This document shows, piece by piece, positions 17,448 through 26,156 of a stretch of DNA of 47,491 nucleotides. The position numbers were made by a program, and so were the translations under genes. The DNA lies in assembly GCF_902141845.1 (NCBI RefSeq), contig NZ_CABFPH010000040.1:1-47491 (forward strand). Direction: 5' to 3'. The notes beneath the pieces are model-generated. The model worked only from the letters and a program-made list of their open reading frames with translations, did no database searches and was not told the DNA's origin. Every line of letters starts with the position of its first letter. Position 1 is the first letter of the stretch. Source of the stretch: Methylobacterium symbioticum (GTDB lineage: Bacteria; Pseudomonadota; Alphaproteobacteria; Rhizobiales; Beijerinckiaceae).

Positions 17448-17915
17448 ATGCGTCAGTTCGATCTTGCTCCCCTCTACCGCTCCACCGTCGGCTTCGACCG
17501 GCTCTTCTCCGCCCTCGACCAGTTCGTGAGCGCGGACGCCGTGCCGAGCTACCCGCCCTACAACATCGAGCGCACCGGCGAGAACGCGTACCGGATCACA
17601 GTCGCGGTCGCCGGCTTCACCGAGGCCGATCTCGCGATCGAGGTCAAGGAGAACGCGCTGACCCTGAAGGGCGAGCGCAAGGCTGATCCGGGCCAGCGCG
17701 GGGAGTTCCTGCACCAGGGCATCGCCGCGCGCGGCTTCGAGCGCCGGTTCCAGCTCGCCGACTACGTCCAGGTGACGGGCGCGGCGCTGGAGAACGGTCT
17801 CCTCCACATCGATCTCGTCCGCGAGATTCCGGAGGCGAAGAAGCCGCGCCAGATCCAGATCGCCACCGGCCGCCCGGCCCAGGCGATCGAGGGTGAGGTC
17901 CGCGCGGCCGCGTAA
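17448..17915 (+). CDS. small heat-shock protein, Hsp20/IbpA family
   Basis: 155 residues from the ATG at 17448, eight bases after GGAGG. The N-terminus MRQFDLAPLYRSTVGFDRLF is typical of the class-A rhizobial sHsp/IbpA group. The alpha-crystallin domain spans about 35-130 (YNIERTGENAYRITVAVAGF, LTLKGER, GAALENGLLHIDL). Cytoplasmic holdase that binds unfolding proteins. Control is likely double: an RpoH-type promoter at 17321 and a ROSE-like RNA thermometer covering the SD. A strong terminator follows. An in-frame extension to 17301 runs through the promoter and is rejected. Confidence 0.95.
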   Translation: MRQFDLAPLYRSTVGFDRLFSALDQFVSADAVPSYPPYNIERTGENAYRITVAVAGFTEADLAIEVKENALTLKGERKADPGQRGEFLHQGIAARGFERRFQLADYVQVTGAALENGLLHIDLVREIPEAKKPRQIQIATGRPAQAIEGEVRAAA

Positions 17916-17939
17916 TCCGCGGCCGACCCGAGAGGGGGC

Positions 17940-17966
17940 GCCCCGGCCGATGGCCGGGGCGTTTTC
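17940..17966 (+). terminator. rho-independent terminator after hsp20
   Basis: GCCCCGGCC-GAT-GGCCGGGGC, a perfect 9-bp stem followed by GTTTTC, 25 bp after the hsp20 stop. It lies just before the stop of the convergent gene at 17975. Confidence 0.85.
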
Positions 17967-17974
17967 ATGTCGGG

Positions 17975-18271
17975 TCAGTAATCGCCCGGCCAGTCCGAGG
18001 CGCCGGGCTCGAAGCAGGTATAGCCGACGAAGCAGCGCGGATTGTCGCGCGTCGGCGCGAAGGCGGCCTTGGTGAACTCGGTCGGCTCGCAGAACCGGCG
18101 GTCGCGCACGAAGCGGTCGTAGGTGGGGCCGCCGGTGCCCAGCACGATGCCGCCGGCCCGCGCCACGGTGCCGCGGGCTTGGCCGCAGCTCATCGCCGTG
18201 GTGTCGGGCCGTGTCTGCGCAAGCGCCGGCAGGGCCGGAAGGATGAGGGCGAGGGCAAGAAGGCGTCGCAT
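17975..18271 (-). CDS. small exported protein, 98 aa
   Basis: Starts at the ATG at 18271 with a clear Sec signal peptide (MRRLLALALILPALPALAQ, cleavage probably after ALA). The mature part has four Cys (in SCGQARG, RRFCEPTE, RCFVGYTC), suggesting two disulfides in the periplasm. The pattern MSCGQARGTVARAGGIVLGTGGPTYDRFV is seen in uncharacterised alphaproteobacterial exported proteins, but I cannot give a function. The 13-residue longer in-frame start at 18310 would spoil the signal peptide and is rejected. It is convergent with hsp20. Confidence 0.75.
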   Translation of the reverse strand: MRRLLALALILPALPALAQTRPDTTAMSCGQARGTVARAGGIVLGTGGPTYDRFVRDRRFCEPTEFTKAAFAPTRDNPRCFVGYTCFEPGASDWPGDY

Positions 18272-18334
18272 CGGGTCCGCTCCCGGTTGGGTGCGGGGAG
18301 AACGTTGCAAGGCCCGCCCGTTTCCGGGCTGCGC

Positions 18335-18757
18335 TCAGAGGTCGCCCAGGGCGAGCTGGCCCTGGTTCGTGCGTCGCGGGGCGACCTTCTTCTCCTTCAC
18401 GGCGGCCTTCTTCGGCTTCGGCTCACCGCGCAGGCGCGCCTTCGCCTTGTCGCGGGCCACCGCCTCCGGCGCCTGCGGGTCGTCGGTCAGCCACTTGCCG
18501 CGCTTGATCACCTCGTTCACCCGGCCCTGGTTCACGCCGACCTTGAAGGCGATCTCCTGCTGGGTCATGCCGGTGGTGGCGTGCAGGTCCAGGATGGCGC
18601 GGGCGAGTTCGGGCGTCATCTTCTGCCCGGTGAGCCGGCGGGCGGGCTTGACCGTGCGGGTGGCGCGGTCGCGCTCGCGCAGGCGCTCCAGCAGGGCGAG
18701 CGCCATGTTCATGCCGTGCTCGCGCAGGGCGTCCTCGAATTCCTTCAGCGTCGCCAT
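18335..18757 (-). CDS. helix-turn-helix protein, 140 aa
   Basis: Start taken at 18757 (MATLKEFEDALREHG); the longer frame to 18844 adds a Cys/Arg-rich stretch with no domain. Residues about 45-88 carry a helix-turn-helix of the sigma-70 region-4 or Trp-repressor-like kind: MTPELARAILDLHATTG then MTQQEIAFKVGVNQGRVNEVI. The C-terminal 40 residues are strongly basic with Lys/Arg runs, likely non-specific DNA contact. Probably a DNA-binding regulator; targets unknown. It ends 63 bp from the start of the small exported protein, on the same strand, so co-transcription is possible. Confidence 0.75.
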   Translation of the reverse strand: MATLKEFEDALREHGMNMALALLERLRERDRATRTVKPARRLTGQKMTPELARAILDLHATTGMTQQEIAFKVGVNQGRVNEVIKRGKWLTDDPQAPEAVARDKAKARLRGEPKPKKAAVKEKKVAPRRTNQGQLALGDL

Positions 18758-18985
18758 GGAGGCTCTCTCGCGACAGGGCGTGCAGGTGGGCGCGCGGGCC
18801 CGGAACGTAGCCTGAACGTGCCGGATCGGCGACCGGTTGCGCAAGCCGACCCGGGCTCGCCGGAGCGCGGGCAGGGCCCCGGCCGGATGTCATCCACCGC
18901 AAAATCGCCTCCCTGGCGCTGCGGCGGCGGCTCGGCTACACGGCGGAACCGTCTTCGCTGCAGGAAGTCCGGGAGTTCGGCCGAG

Positions 18986-19846
18986 ATGATCAGCCCCATC
19001 CACACGGTCACGCAGGCCGAGGCGCGCGGCGGCTCGCTGGCGGCGGCCCTGGAGGACGGCGCGGTGCTGCTCTTCCCCGACCTCGACTTTCCCTTCAGCG
19101 ATTTCGAGAGCCGCTTCGTCGAGCGCCCGTTCGCCGACGGCAAGGCCAAGAACGTCAACATCCGCGGCACCCAGGCCGAGCTGCGCGGGGCGGCCGGCAC
19201 GCCCGAGGAGCAGGAGGCCCTGCGCCAGCTCCTCATCCGCTACCGCAGCTTCGCGGAGGGGCTGATCGCGCGTCATCTGCCCGAATATGCCGGCCGGATC
19301 AGCCTGGCCGGCACCTCCTACCGGCCCTTCGAGGTGGACCAGCGCAAGCTGAGCTGGCGGCGCGACGATACGCGCCTCCACGTCGACGCCTTCCCCTCGA
19401 ACCCGATCGGCGAGAAGCGCATCCTGCGGGTCTTCCGCAACATCAACCCGAGCGGCCAGCCCCGGCGCTGGCGCGTCGGCGAGGATTTCGGCTCGATGGC
19501 GGACAGGTTCCTGCCCAAGCTCCCCGGCTACTCGCCCCTGTCGGCGCGGCTGCTCGCGGCCTTGCGCATCACCAAGGCGCGCCGCTCCGAGTACGACCAC
19601 CTGATGCTGCACCTGCACGACGCCCTGAAGCAGGACGAGGGCTATCAGGCGAGCGCCCCCCAGGCCGACGTGGAGTTCCTGCCCGGCCAGACCTGGGTCA
19701 CCTTCTCCGACCTCGTGATGCACGGCGCCATGGGCGGACGCTACATGCTGGAGCAGACCGCCTATCTGCCCGTCGCCGCCCAGGCCGATCCCGAGAAGAG
19801 CCCGCAGCGCATCCTGGCGCGCAAGCTCGGCCGCCCCCTTCAGTAG
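18986..19846 (+). CDS. Kdo hydroxylase family protein (Fe(II)/2-oxoglutarate dioxygenase, KdoO-like)
   Basis: 286 residues from the ATG at 18986; a much longer in-frame reading to 18179 runs antisense through the helix-turn-helix gene and is rejected. The segment HVDAFPSNP gives His132 and Asp134, and His246 in VMHGAMG completes a 2-His-1-carboxylate iron site; Arg252 could bind 2-oxoglutarate. The run RILRVFRNINP is typical of the family. KdoO converts Kdo to Ko in the lipopolysaccharide inner core. It is followed by the ABM gene after 9 bp and hemC after that, suggesting one operon. Confidence 0.82.
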   Translation: MISPIHTVTQAEARGGSLAAALEDGAVLLFPDLDFPFSDFESRFVERPFADGKAKNVNIRGTQAELRGAAGTPEEQEALRQLLIRYRSFAEGLIARHLPEYAGRISLAGTSYRPFEVDQRKLSWRRDDTRLHVDAFPSNPIGEKRILRVFRNINPSGQPRRWRVGEDFGSMADRFLPKLPGYSPLSARLLAALRITKARRSEYDHLMLHLHDALKQDEGYQASAPQADVEFLPGQTWVTFSDLVMHGAMGGRYMLEQTAYLPVAAQADPEKSPQRILARKLGRPLQ

Positions 19847-19855
19847 GAGAATCCG

Positions 19856-20155
19856 ATGATCCTCGAGATCGCCCAGATCGATGTGAAGCCCGGCTCGGAG
19901 GCCGAGTTCGAGGCCGGCATCAAGCGGGCTTCCGAGATCTTCCGCGCGGCGAAGGGCTGCGTCAGCTTCAACGTGCGCCGCTCGGTGGAGAAGCCGCAGC
20001 GCTACCGCCTCCTCATCGAGTGGGAGACCCTTGAGGCGCATACCCAGGACTTCACCGGCTCCCAGGCCTGGAAGGACTACCGCGCCATCGTCTCGCCGAC
20101 CTTCGAGGGGCCGCCGAGCGTCGAGCACACCGAGCTGGTTCTCAGCGCCTTCTGA
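19856..20155 (+). CDS. ABM-domain (antibiotic biosynthesis monooxygenase-like) protein
   Basis: 99 residues, a single dimeric alpha+beta barrel ABM domain: beta start MILEIAQIDVKPG, helix EAEFEAGIKRASEIFRAAKG, and YRLLIEWET followed by HTQDFTGSQAWKDYRA. Family members include small oxygenases, haem-degrading proteins and proteins of unknown role, so no substrate can be named. SD is aggagaatccg (at about 19845). It lies 9 bp after the Kdo hydroxylase stop and 8 bp before hemC, so the three are probably co-transcribed. Confidence 0.85.
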   Translation: MILEIAQIDVKPGSEAEFEAGIKRASEIFRAAKGCVSFNVRRSVEKPQRYRLLIEWETLEAHTQDFTGSQAWKDYRAIVSPTFEGPPSVEHTELVLSAF

Positions 20156-20163
20156 GGCTTCCC

Positions 20164-21087
20164 ATGCTGAACAGGCCCCTGCGCATCGGCACCCGCGGCA
20201 GCCCGATGGCGCTCGCCCAGACGGGCATGGTCCGCGACCGCATCGTCGCGGCCAATCCCGGGCTCGAGACCGAGATCGTCGTCATCACCACGGTGGCCGA
20301 CAAGGTGCTCGACCGGCCGCTCTCCGAGATCGGCGGCAAGGGCCTGTTCACGAAGGAGCTGGAGCAGGCGCTCTTCGCCGACGAGGTGGACGTCGCCGTC
20401 CACTCGATGAAGGACGTGGAGACCTGGCTGCCGGACGGGCTCGTCATCGCCTGCATCCTGGAGCGGGACGACCCGCGCGACGCCTTCCTCTCGCCGCACG
20501 CCGAGACCCTCGCCGGGCTGAAGCCCGGATCGCGCGTCGGCACCTCGTCGCTCCGGCGCGGGGCGCAGGTGCTGATGCGGCGGCCCGACCTGAGGATCGT
20601 GCCCCTGCGCGGCAACGCCAACACCCGCATGCGCAAGCTGGAGGCGGGCGAATGCGACGCGACGCTGCTGGCGCTCGCCGGCCTGGAACGCCTGGGCCTG
20701 GAGGCCATGGCGCGCAGCGTCCTCTCCACCGACGAGATGCTGCCGGCGGTGGCGCAGGGCGCGCTCGGTATCGAGTGCCGCGCCGACGATGCCGAGATCC
20801 GCGCCCTGCTCGCGCCCGTCGCCTGTGCCCGAACCACCACCGCCATCACGGCCGAGCGGGCGCTGCTTGCCGAGCTCGACGGATCCTGCCGCACGCCGAT
20901 CGCGGCGCTCGCCCGGATCGAGGGCGAGAGCCTGCATCTCGACGGGTTGCTCTTCCTGCCCGACGGCAGCCGCCACTGGGCGGTCCGCCGCGGCGGCGCT
21001 GCCGCCGACGCGGAGGCGATCGGCCGCGAGGCCGGCGCCGCGCTCAAGGCCGCCGCGGGCGACACCTACATACGGGACCTGAAATAG
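20164..21087 (+). CDS. hemC: hydroxymethylbilane synthase (porphobilinogen deaminase)
   Basis: 307 residues, the usual length. Starts LRIGTRGSPMALAQ. Asp84 in HSMKDV is the catalytic aspartate, and Cys242 in LDGSCRTPI carries the dipyrromethane cofactor. Joins four porphobilinogen units to give hydroxymethylbilane in tetrapyrrole synthesis; cytoplasmic. In many alphaproteobacteria hemC is beside a glycoprotease or hemD gene; here it ends a three-gene run with an ABM-domain protein and a Kdo hydroxylase instead. It is convergent with putA, with hairpins between. Confidence 0.97.
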   Translation: MLNRPLRIGTRGSPMALAQTGMVRDRIVAANPGLETEIVVITTVADKVLDRPLSEIGGKGLFTKELEQALFADEVDVAVHSMKDVETWLPDGLVIACILERDDPRDAFLSPHAETLAGLKPGSRVGTSSLRRGAQVLMRRPDLRIVPLRGNANTRMRKLEAGECDATLLALAGLERLGLEAMARSVLSTDEMLPAVAQGALGIECRADDAEIRALLAPVACARTTTAITAERALLAELDGSCRTPIAALARIEGESLHLDGLLFLPDGSRHWAVRRGGAAADAEAIGREAGAALKAAAGDTYIRDLK

Positions 21088-21100
21088 GGTCCGGGTTTCC

Positions 21101-21192
21101 AAAGGCCTCAGGCCTTTGACGGGTCCAAGGCGGAGCCCTGGGATATCCATCAGGGCTTCGCCCCGATACCCCACCAAAGGGATGATCCCTTT
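21101..21192. terminator. three hairpins between convergent hemC and putA
   Basis: AAAGGCCT-C-AGGCCTTT at 21101-21117, AGCCCTG/CAGGGCT at 21134-21157, and AAAGGGA-TGA-TCCCTTT at 21176-21192. The first and last have A-runs on one side and T-runs on the other, so either can end transcription in both directions. Copies of similar text are common between genes in this group. Confidence 0.55.
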
Positions 21193-21206
21193 AAGATCCC
21201 GGATGT

Positions 21207-24200
21207 TCAGCCGAGCGCCATCAGCGAGGCGTTGCCGCCGGCCGCGGCGGTGTTCACGCTGAGGCTGCGCTCGCGCAGGAGCCAGGGCAGCGGCTCGTCG
21301 GCCGAGGGCACGCGCAGCACCGGGCGAATCGGGCCGGGCAAGGCCGCCACCTCCTGCAAGGCCGCCAGCGTCTCCGCCTCGCCCTCGACGAGGAGCGCGG
21401 CGCAGCCCGCCGGATCGAAGGCTTCCGCGCGGTTGATCGCGGCGCGGACCGCTTCCGGCAGGCCGGCGACCCTTTCCCACAGATCAGGAGCTGCGTGCAG
21501 CCGGACCGGGTTGCCGGTGGCGAGCGCCGCCGAGAGCTGAGCGACGAGGCCGCCCTCGCTCAGCGGCCGGCACAGGATGGGGCCGCGCGGGCGCAGGCCG
21601 TAGCGGTTGCTCTCGCCGACGGGCCCCGGCAGGGCCAGCTCCAGTCCGAGAAGCGAGTGGGCCGCGTCCCGTGCGCAGATCTCGGCTTCCTCGATCCGGC
21701 CGGCTGCGCGCAGCGCGTCGCGGAGCGCCCGCAAGGCCGGGGGCGGGGCGTGGCCGGACTGCGGCTCGGACGCGGCGCCGGCCACGAGGCGGCGCAGGTA
21801 GAGCGGACCTCCTGCCTTCGGCCCCGTCCCCGACAGGCCCTCGCCGCCGAAGGGCTGCACGCCGACCACCGCCCCGATCATGTTGCGGTTGACGTAGAGG
21901 TTGCCGGCCTGGGCCGCCTCGGTGACGCGCGCCACCGTGGCGTCGATCCGGCTGTGCAGGCCGAAGGTCAGGCCGTAGCCGGTGGCGTTGATGTCGGCGA
22001 CCAGCCGGTCGAGCCCGTCCCGGGGATAGCGCAACACGTGGAGGACCGGGCCGAACACCTCGCGGTCGAGGTCGTCGAGCCCCGCGATCTCGATGAGCGT
22101 CGGCGCGACGAAGCTGCCGCCCGCGCACGCGGCCGGCAGCTCGAGGGCATGGAAGGGACGGCCGAGCGCGCGCATCCGCGCCACATGGCTCAGGATGCCG
22201 TCGCGGGCCTCGGCGCTGATCACCGGGCCGATATCGGTGGCGAGCCGGTCTGGACGGCCGATGCCGAGCTCGGCCATGGCGCCCTTCAGCATGGTCAGGA
22301 CGCGCTCCGCGATCTCGGCCTGAAGGCAGAGCACACGGAGCGCCGAGCAGCGCTGACCGGCGGAATCGAAGGCGGAAGCGAGCACGTCGGCCACGACCTG
22401 TTCCGGCAGCGCCGAGGAATCGACCACCATGGCGTTCTGGCCGCCGGTCTCGGCCACCAGCGGCACCGGTCGCCCCTCCGGATCGAGGCGGTCCGCGAGG
22501 CTGCGCTGAATCGCGCGCGCGACCGCGGTCGAGCCGGTGAACAGCACCCCGCGGCAGCGCGGATCGGCCACCAGCCGGGCGCCGACTTCGCCGTCGCCGG
22601 GCAGGATCTGAAGGGCTTCCGCAGGAATGCCGGCCTCGTGCAGGAGCGACACCGCGAGATCGGCGACGAGGGGCGTCTCCTCCGCAGGCTTGGCGAGGGC
22701 CGGATTGCCGGCGGCGAGCGCTGCGGCGACCTGGCCGGTGAAGATCGCGAGCGGGAAGTTCCATGGGCTGATGCAGACCACGGGCCCGAGGGGACGGCAG
22801 GTGTCCGCGTCGAGGCTCCGCGCCTGCGCGCCGTAATAGCGCAGGAAATCGACGGCCTCGCGCAACTCGGAGACCGCATTGCCCAGCGTCTTGCCGGCCT
22901 CGCGCACCAGCAGGGCGAGGACCGCGTCGCTGCGCGCCTCGAACAGGTCGGCGGCGCGGGCGAGGCGCCGGGCGCGCTCGGCCACGGGGATGGCGGCCCA
23001 GGCGGGGGCTGCGGCCTCGGCCCGGGCGAGGGCGGCCTCCACCGTCTCCGCATCGGCCTCGACCACGTGGCCGACGATGTCGGCGCGGTCGGCCGGGTTC
23101 GTCACCGGACGTTTCGACCCGTCGGCGCCGGGGCCGAGCGGCGGGTGCGCGGTTCGCGGCCCATGCGCTGCCGCCGCGAGACTCGCCTGCAGGGCGGCGA
23201 GCACGGTCTCGTCGGCGAGGTCGAGGCCGCGGGAATTGGCCCGCTCCGGGCGGTAGAGGTCGCCGGGCCGGGCGATGCCCGGATGCGGACTGCCCCTCGG
23301 CTCGATCGCGCGGGCCTGCGCCACCGGATCGGCCACGAGGTCGGAGACCGGCACGCTGGAATCGCCGATCCGGTGGACGAAGGAGGCGTTGGCGCCGTTC
23401 TCCAAGAGCCGCCGGACGAGATAGGCGAGCAGGGTCTCGTGGCTGCCCACCGGCGCGTAGATCCGGCAGGGCGGGCCGAACTCGCTCTCCACCACCTCCT
23501 CATAGAGCGCCTCGCCCATGCCGTGCAGGCACTGGAACTCGTAGTCGCCGAACCGGAAATCCGGGCCGGCCATCGCGACGATCGAGGCGAGCGTGCGCGC
23601 GTTGTGGGTGGCGAATTGCGGGAAGATCCGGTCGCGGGCGGCCAGCATCGTTCGGGCGCAGGCGAGGTAGGACACGTCCGTGTGGAGCTTGCGGGTGAAG
23701 ACCGGGAAATCGTCGAGCCCATCCACCTGGGCGCGCTTGATCTCGGCGTCCCAGTAGGCGCCCTTGACGAGGCGGACCATGATCCGCCGCCGGCCGCGTG
23801 CCGCGAGGTCGATCAGGGCGTCCAGAACCGCCGGGGCGCGCTTGCCGTAGGCCTGGACCACGAAGCCGAGGCCGTCCCAGCCGGCAAGGTCGGGATCGAG
23901 GGCGAGGCCCTCGAGGATGTCGAGGGAGAGATCGAGCCGGTCGGCCTCCTCGGCGTCGATGTTGAGGCCGATATCGTGGCTGCGGGCCGCGCGGGCGAGG
24001 CCCTGCACCCGCGGCAGCAACTCGGCCATCACCCGGCCGCGTTGCACCCGGGCATAGCGCGGGTGGAGCGCCGAGAGCTTGATCGAGATGCCGGGCCCGG
24101 CATAGGGCCCGCGCCCGGCCGCCGCCCGGCCGATGGCCGCGATGGCGCCAGCGTAGTCGCGCTCGTAGCGCGCGGCGTCGGCAGCGGTCAGCGCCGCCTC

Positions 24201-24863
24201 GCCGAGCATGTCGTAGGAATAGGAGAAGCCGCGCGCCTCCATGGCGCGGGCCCGGTCCAGCGCCTCGCCGATGTCGCGCCCGGTGACGAACTGGCCGCCC
24301 AGCATCCGCATGGCGAGATCGACGCCGCGGCGGATCACCGGCTCGCCGAGTCGGCGGACGAGGCCCGAAAGTGCCGCCGACAGGCCGGATTCGTCATGCG
24401 GCGCGACGAGGTGCCCGGTGACGACGAGGCCCCAGGTCGCGGCCCCGGCAAACAGGCCGTGAGCGTGGCCGAGATGGGCGCTCCAATCGCCCGTGCCGAT
24501 CTTGTCGCGGATCAGTGCGTCGCGGGTGGGCTCGTCGGGGATGCGCAGCAACGCCTCGGCGAGGCACATCAGCGCCACGCCCTCGGCGCTTGAGAGGGCG
24601 AATTCCTGCATCACCTGCGCCACCGGGCCGCGGGTGCCCTTGGCGCGCAGGGCGCCGACGAGGCGGCGGGCCAGGGGGGCGGCGACCGCCTCCTCGCGCG
24701 GGGTCGGTGCGGCCTGTTCGAGGAGCGGGCTCAGGCATTCGGGCTCGGGCCGGCGGGTCGCGGCGCGGATCCGCTCGCGCAAGGGGCCACCCGGGGAAGC
24801 GGGGTCGGCGAAGGTTGCGAAGGGGCGGGGGAGGGCCTCGCGCAGATCGGCGCTCTCGCTCAT
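21207..24863 (-). CDS. putA: bifunctional proline dehydrogenase / L-glutamate gamma-semialdehyde dehydrogenase
   Basis: 1218 residues from the ATG at 24863. Oxidises proline to glutamate in two steps with FAD then NAD. The FAD proline dehydrogenase barrel covers about 170-470 (VQAYGKRAPAVLDAL, RLVKGAYWDAEIKRAQ). The aldehyde dehydrogenase domain covers about 570-1000, with the Glu in VAETGGQN and catalytic Cys in GQRCSALR. A C-terminal vestigial ALDH-like tail of about 170 residues ends with NTAAAGGNASLMALG, as in long PutAs. No N-terminal ribbon-helix-helix DNA-binding domain is seen, so it should not repress its own gene. It is membrane-peripheral when reduced. Confidence 0.96.
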   Translation of the reverse strand: MSESADLREALPRPFATFADPASPGGPLRERIRAATRRPEPECLSPLLEQAAPTPREEAVAAPLARRLVGALRAKGTRGPVAQVMQEFALSSAEGVALMCLAEALLRIPDEPTRDALIRDKIGTGDWSAHLGHAHGLFAGAATWGLVVTGHLVAPHDESGLSAALSGLVRRLGEPVIRRGVDLAMRMLGGQFVTGRDIGEALDRARAMEARGFSYSYDMLGEAALTAADAARYERDYAGAIAAIGRAAAGRGPYAGPGISIKLSALHPRYARVQRGRVMAELLPRVQGLARAARSHDIGLNIDAEEADRLDLSLDILEGLALDPDLAGWDGLGFVVQAYGKRAPAVLDALIDLAARGRRRIMVRLVKGAYWDAEIKRAQVDGLDDFPVFTRKLHTDVSYLACARTMLAARDRIFPQFATHNARTLASIVAMAGPDFRFGDYEFQCLHGMGEALYEEVVESEFGPPCRIYAPVGSHETLLAYLVRRLLENGANASFVHRIGDSSVPVSDLVADPVAQARAIEPRGSPHPGIARPGDLYRPERANSRGLDLADETVLAALQASLAAAAHGPRTAHPPLGPGADGSKRPVTNPADRADIVGHVVEADAETVEAALARAEAAAPAWAAIPVAERARRLARAADLFEARSDAVLALLVREAGKTLGNAVSELREAVDFLRYYGAQARSLDADTCRPLGPVVCISPWNFPLAIFTGQVAAALAAGNPALAKPAEETPLVADLAVSLLHEAGIPAEALQILPGDGEVGARLVADPRCRGVLFTGSTAVARAIQRSLADRLDPEGRPVPLVAETGGQNAMVVDSSALPEQVVADVLASAFDSAGQRCSALRVLCLQAEIAERVLTMLKGAMAELGIGRPDRLATDIGPVISAEARDGILSHVARMRALGRPFHALELPAACAGGSFVAPTLIEIAGLDDLDREVFGPVLHVLRYPRDGLDRLVADINATGYGLTFGLHSRIDATVARVTEAAQAGNLYVNRNMIGAVVGVQPFGGEGLSGTGPKAGGPLYLRRLVAGAASEPQSGHAPPPALRALRDALRAAGRIEEAEICARDAAHSLLGLELALPGPVGESNRYGLRPRGPILCRPLSEGGLVAQLSAALATGNPVRLHAAPDLWERVAGLPEAVRAAINRAEAFDPAGCAALLVEGEAETLAALQEVAALPGPIRPVLRVPSADEPLPWLLRERSLSVNTAAAGGNASLMALG

Positions 24864-24947
24864 CGTGCCGCGCCCCCCGGGGCCATCACCTGTCCCGGAG
24901 TGTAGACGCAACCGGCACGCCGCACGATGCCCCGGGGCGCCGCAGGC

Positions 24948-25706
24948 CTATCCCGCCGCGCCGGTCGGGTGCGGGATGCCGAGATCGTGTCCCGCATCCT
25001 CCGGCTCGAAGCTCCAGGCGGGCTCCTCGTCGGACTGCTCGATCAGCGTCGCGAGGCTGAGCCCGTGCGTGAGGACCAGCTGCTCCGCGCGCGCGCCATC
25101 GCGGGCGCAGAGGGCGTCGATGATCGCGGCGTGCTCGCGCGTGGAGCGCTCGGCGCGCCCGTCCTGGCGCAGGGCCAGGTTCCGGATACCGCGCACGTGC
25201 ATGAGCAGGTTCTCGGCGAGGCCCGAGATCACCGGGCAGTCCCCGAGGGCGATGATCGTCTGGTGGAAGCGGATATTGGCGTCCGCATAGGCCGTCGCGC
25301 CCGGCGGCGGCGCCTCGCCGTAGAAGTCCGGGAAGGCGCTGCGCAGCCCGGCGAGCTGGGCGTCGGTCGCCCGGCTACAGGCGGGGCGCGCCGCCATGCC
25401 TTCCAGAGCGGTCCAGGCATGGACGATGTCGACGATCTCGTCCCGCGTGCGCCGCACCACGTAGACGCCGCGCCGGGCCTCGCAGCGGACGAAGCCTTCC
25501 TGCTCCAGCACCATCAGCGCCTCGCGCACCGGGGTGCGGCTGACGCCGAGGTCGCGCGAGAGGCGGCGGGCATCGAGGCGCACCGTCTCGGGGCTGGCAT
25601 AGATGTCGAGCCCCGCCAGGGCATCCTTGATGGCGCGGTAGGCGAGGGTGCTGAGCGAGGCGCCCGCAGAGAGGGGCGCCAGGGAGATCTCGTCGTCCTC
25701 CGCCAT
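24948..25706 (-). CDS. GntR-family transcriptional regulator, FadR/FCD subfamily
   Basis: 252 residues from the ATG at 25706, which has GGGAGG upstream (the in-frame start at 25760 is inside the operator region). Winged helix-turn-helix at about 14-85 (RLSRDLGVSRTPVREALMVLEQEGFV is the recognition region). FCD ligand domain at about 95-230 with the usual Asp/His metal set (NIRFHQTI, HVRGIR, EHAAII). Family members bind small carboxylates. A 17-bp TGG-N11-CCA site lies 37 bp upstream of the start, with related sites at 26812 and upstream of oxc, so it probably represses itself and the oxalate genes. Effector unknown; oxalate or oxalyl-CoA-linked metabolites are guesses. Confidence 0.9.
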   Translation of the reverse strand: MAEDDEISLAPLSAGASLSTLAYRAIKDALAGLDIYASPETVRLDARRLSRDLGVSRTPVREALMVLEQEGFVRCEARRGVYVVRRTRDEIVDIVHAWTALEGMAARPACSRATDAQLAGLRSAFPDFYGEAPPPGATAYADANIRFHQTIIALGDCPVISGLAENLLMHVRGIRNLALRQDGRAERSTREHAAIIDALCARDGARAEQLVLTHGLSLATLIEQSDEEPAWSFEPEDAGHDLGIPHPTGAAG

Positions 25707-25742
25707 CGCTCGTCCACCTCCCGCCGGGTGTGCGAGGCAAAC

Positions 25743-25759
25743 TGGTATACGGAATTCCA
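25743..25759. promoter_or_regulatory. candidate GntR operator, site 1
   Basis: TGGTATACGGAATTCCA, an imperfect 17-bp palindrome (TGG-N11-CCA) 37 bp upstream of the GntR start. Shares 12 of 17 positions with the site at 26812-26828 and 12 of 17 with the reverse complement of the site at 36348-36364. Confidence 0.6.
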
Positions 25760-25763
25760 AAAG

Positions 25764-26156
25764 TCAACGCTGGGCGTTGTCGTCCACGAGCGCGCGGATC
25801 TTGAGCTGGTCGATCGCCCAGAGCCAGCTTCCGTCCGGCTGCCGCCGGGCGAGCTCGACCGAGATGACGCCGTTGGGCAGGCGCGCCGAGGTCAGCGCCA
25901 CGTCTCCGTTGACGATCGGCTCCGGCGTGTCGGGGAGGGGAAAGTCCGACTTGCGCGCCAGCAGGTCCGTGTAGAAGCGGCGGATCTCCGCGTGCCCGGT
26001 GGCGACAACCCGGCCCGCCGCGACCACGGCTCCGGGCTCGTAGAGGGCGACCAGCCCGTCCGCGTCGCCGGCATTGGCGCGCGCGTTGAACAGGCGGGCG
26101 AGGTCGCCCGGCTCGCGCGCGGTCTCGTTCGCATCCGTTATGATGGGGTCCGTCAT
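25764..26156 (-). CDS. SnoaL-like/NTF2-fold protein
   Basis: 130 residues starting MTDPIITDANETA. The pattern ARLFNARANAGDADGLVALYEPGAVV, then GHAEIRRFYTDLLARK, then QPDGSWLWAIDQ is the SnoaL/DUF4440-type alpha+beta cone, found in small isomerases, hydrolases and scaffold proteins. No activity can be assigned. Its ATG overlaps the stop of the OsmC gene by 4 bp, so the two are translationally coupled. The stop lies just before the operator upstream of gntR. Confidence 0.85.
   Translation of the reverse strand: MTDPIITDANETAREPGDLARLFNARANAGDADGLVALYEPGAVVAAGRVVATGHAEIRRFYTDLLARKSDFPLPDTPEPIVNGDVALTSARLPNGVISVELARRQPDGSWLWAIDQLKIRALVDDNAQR

Noticed and set aside
21495..24593. 1032-codon plus-strand frame
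   Set aside because: Antisense shadow of putA.
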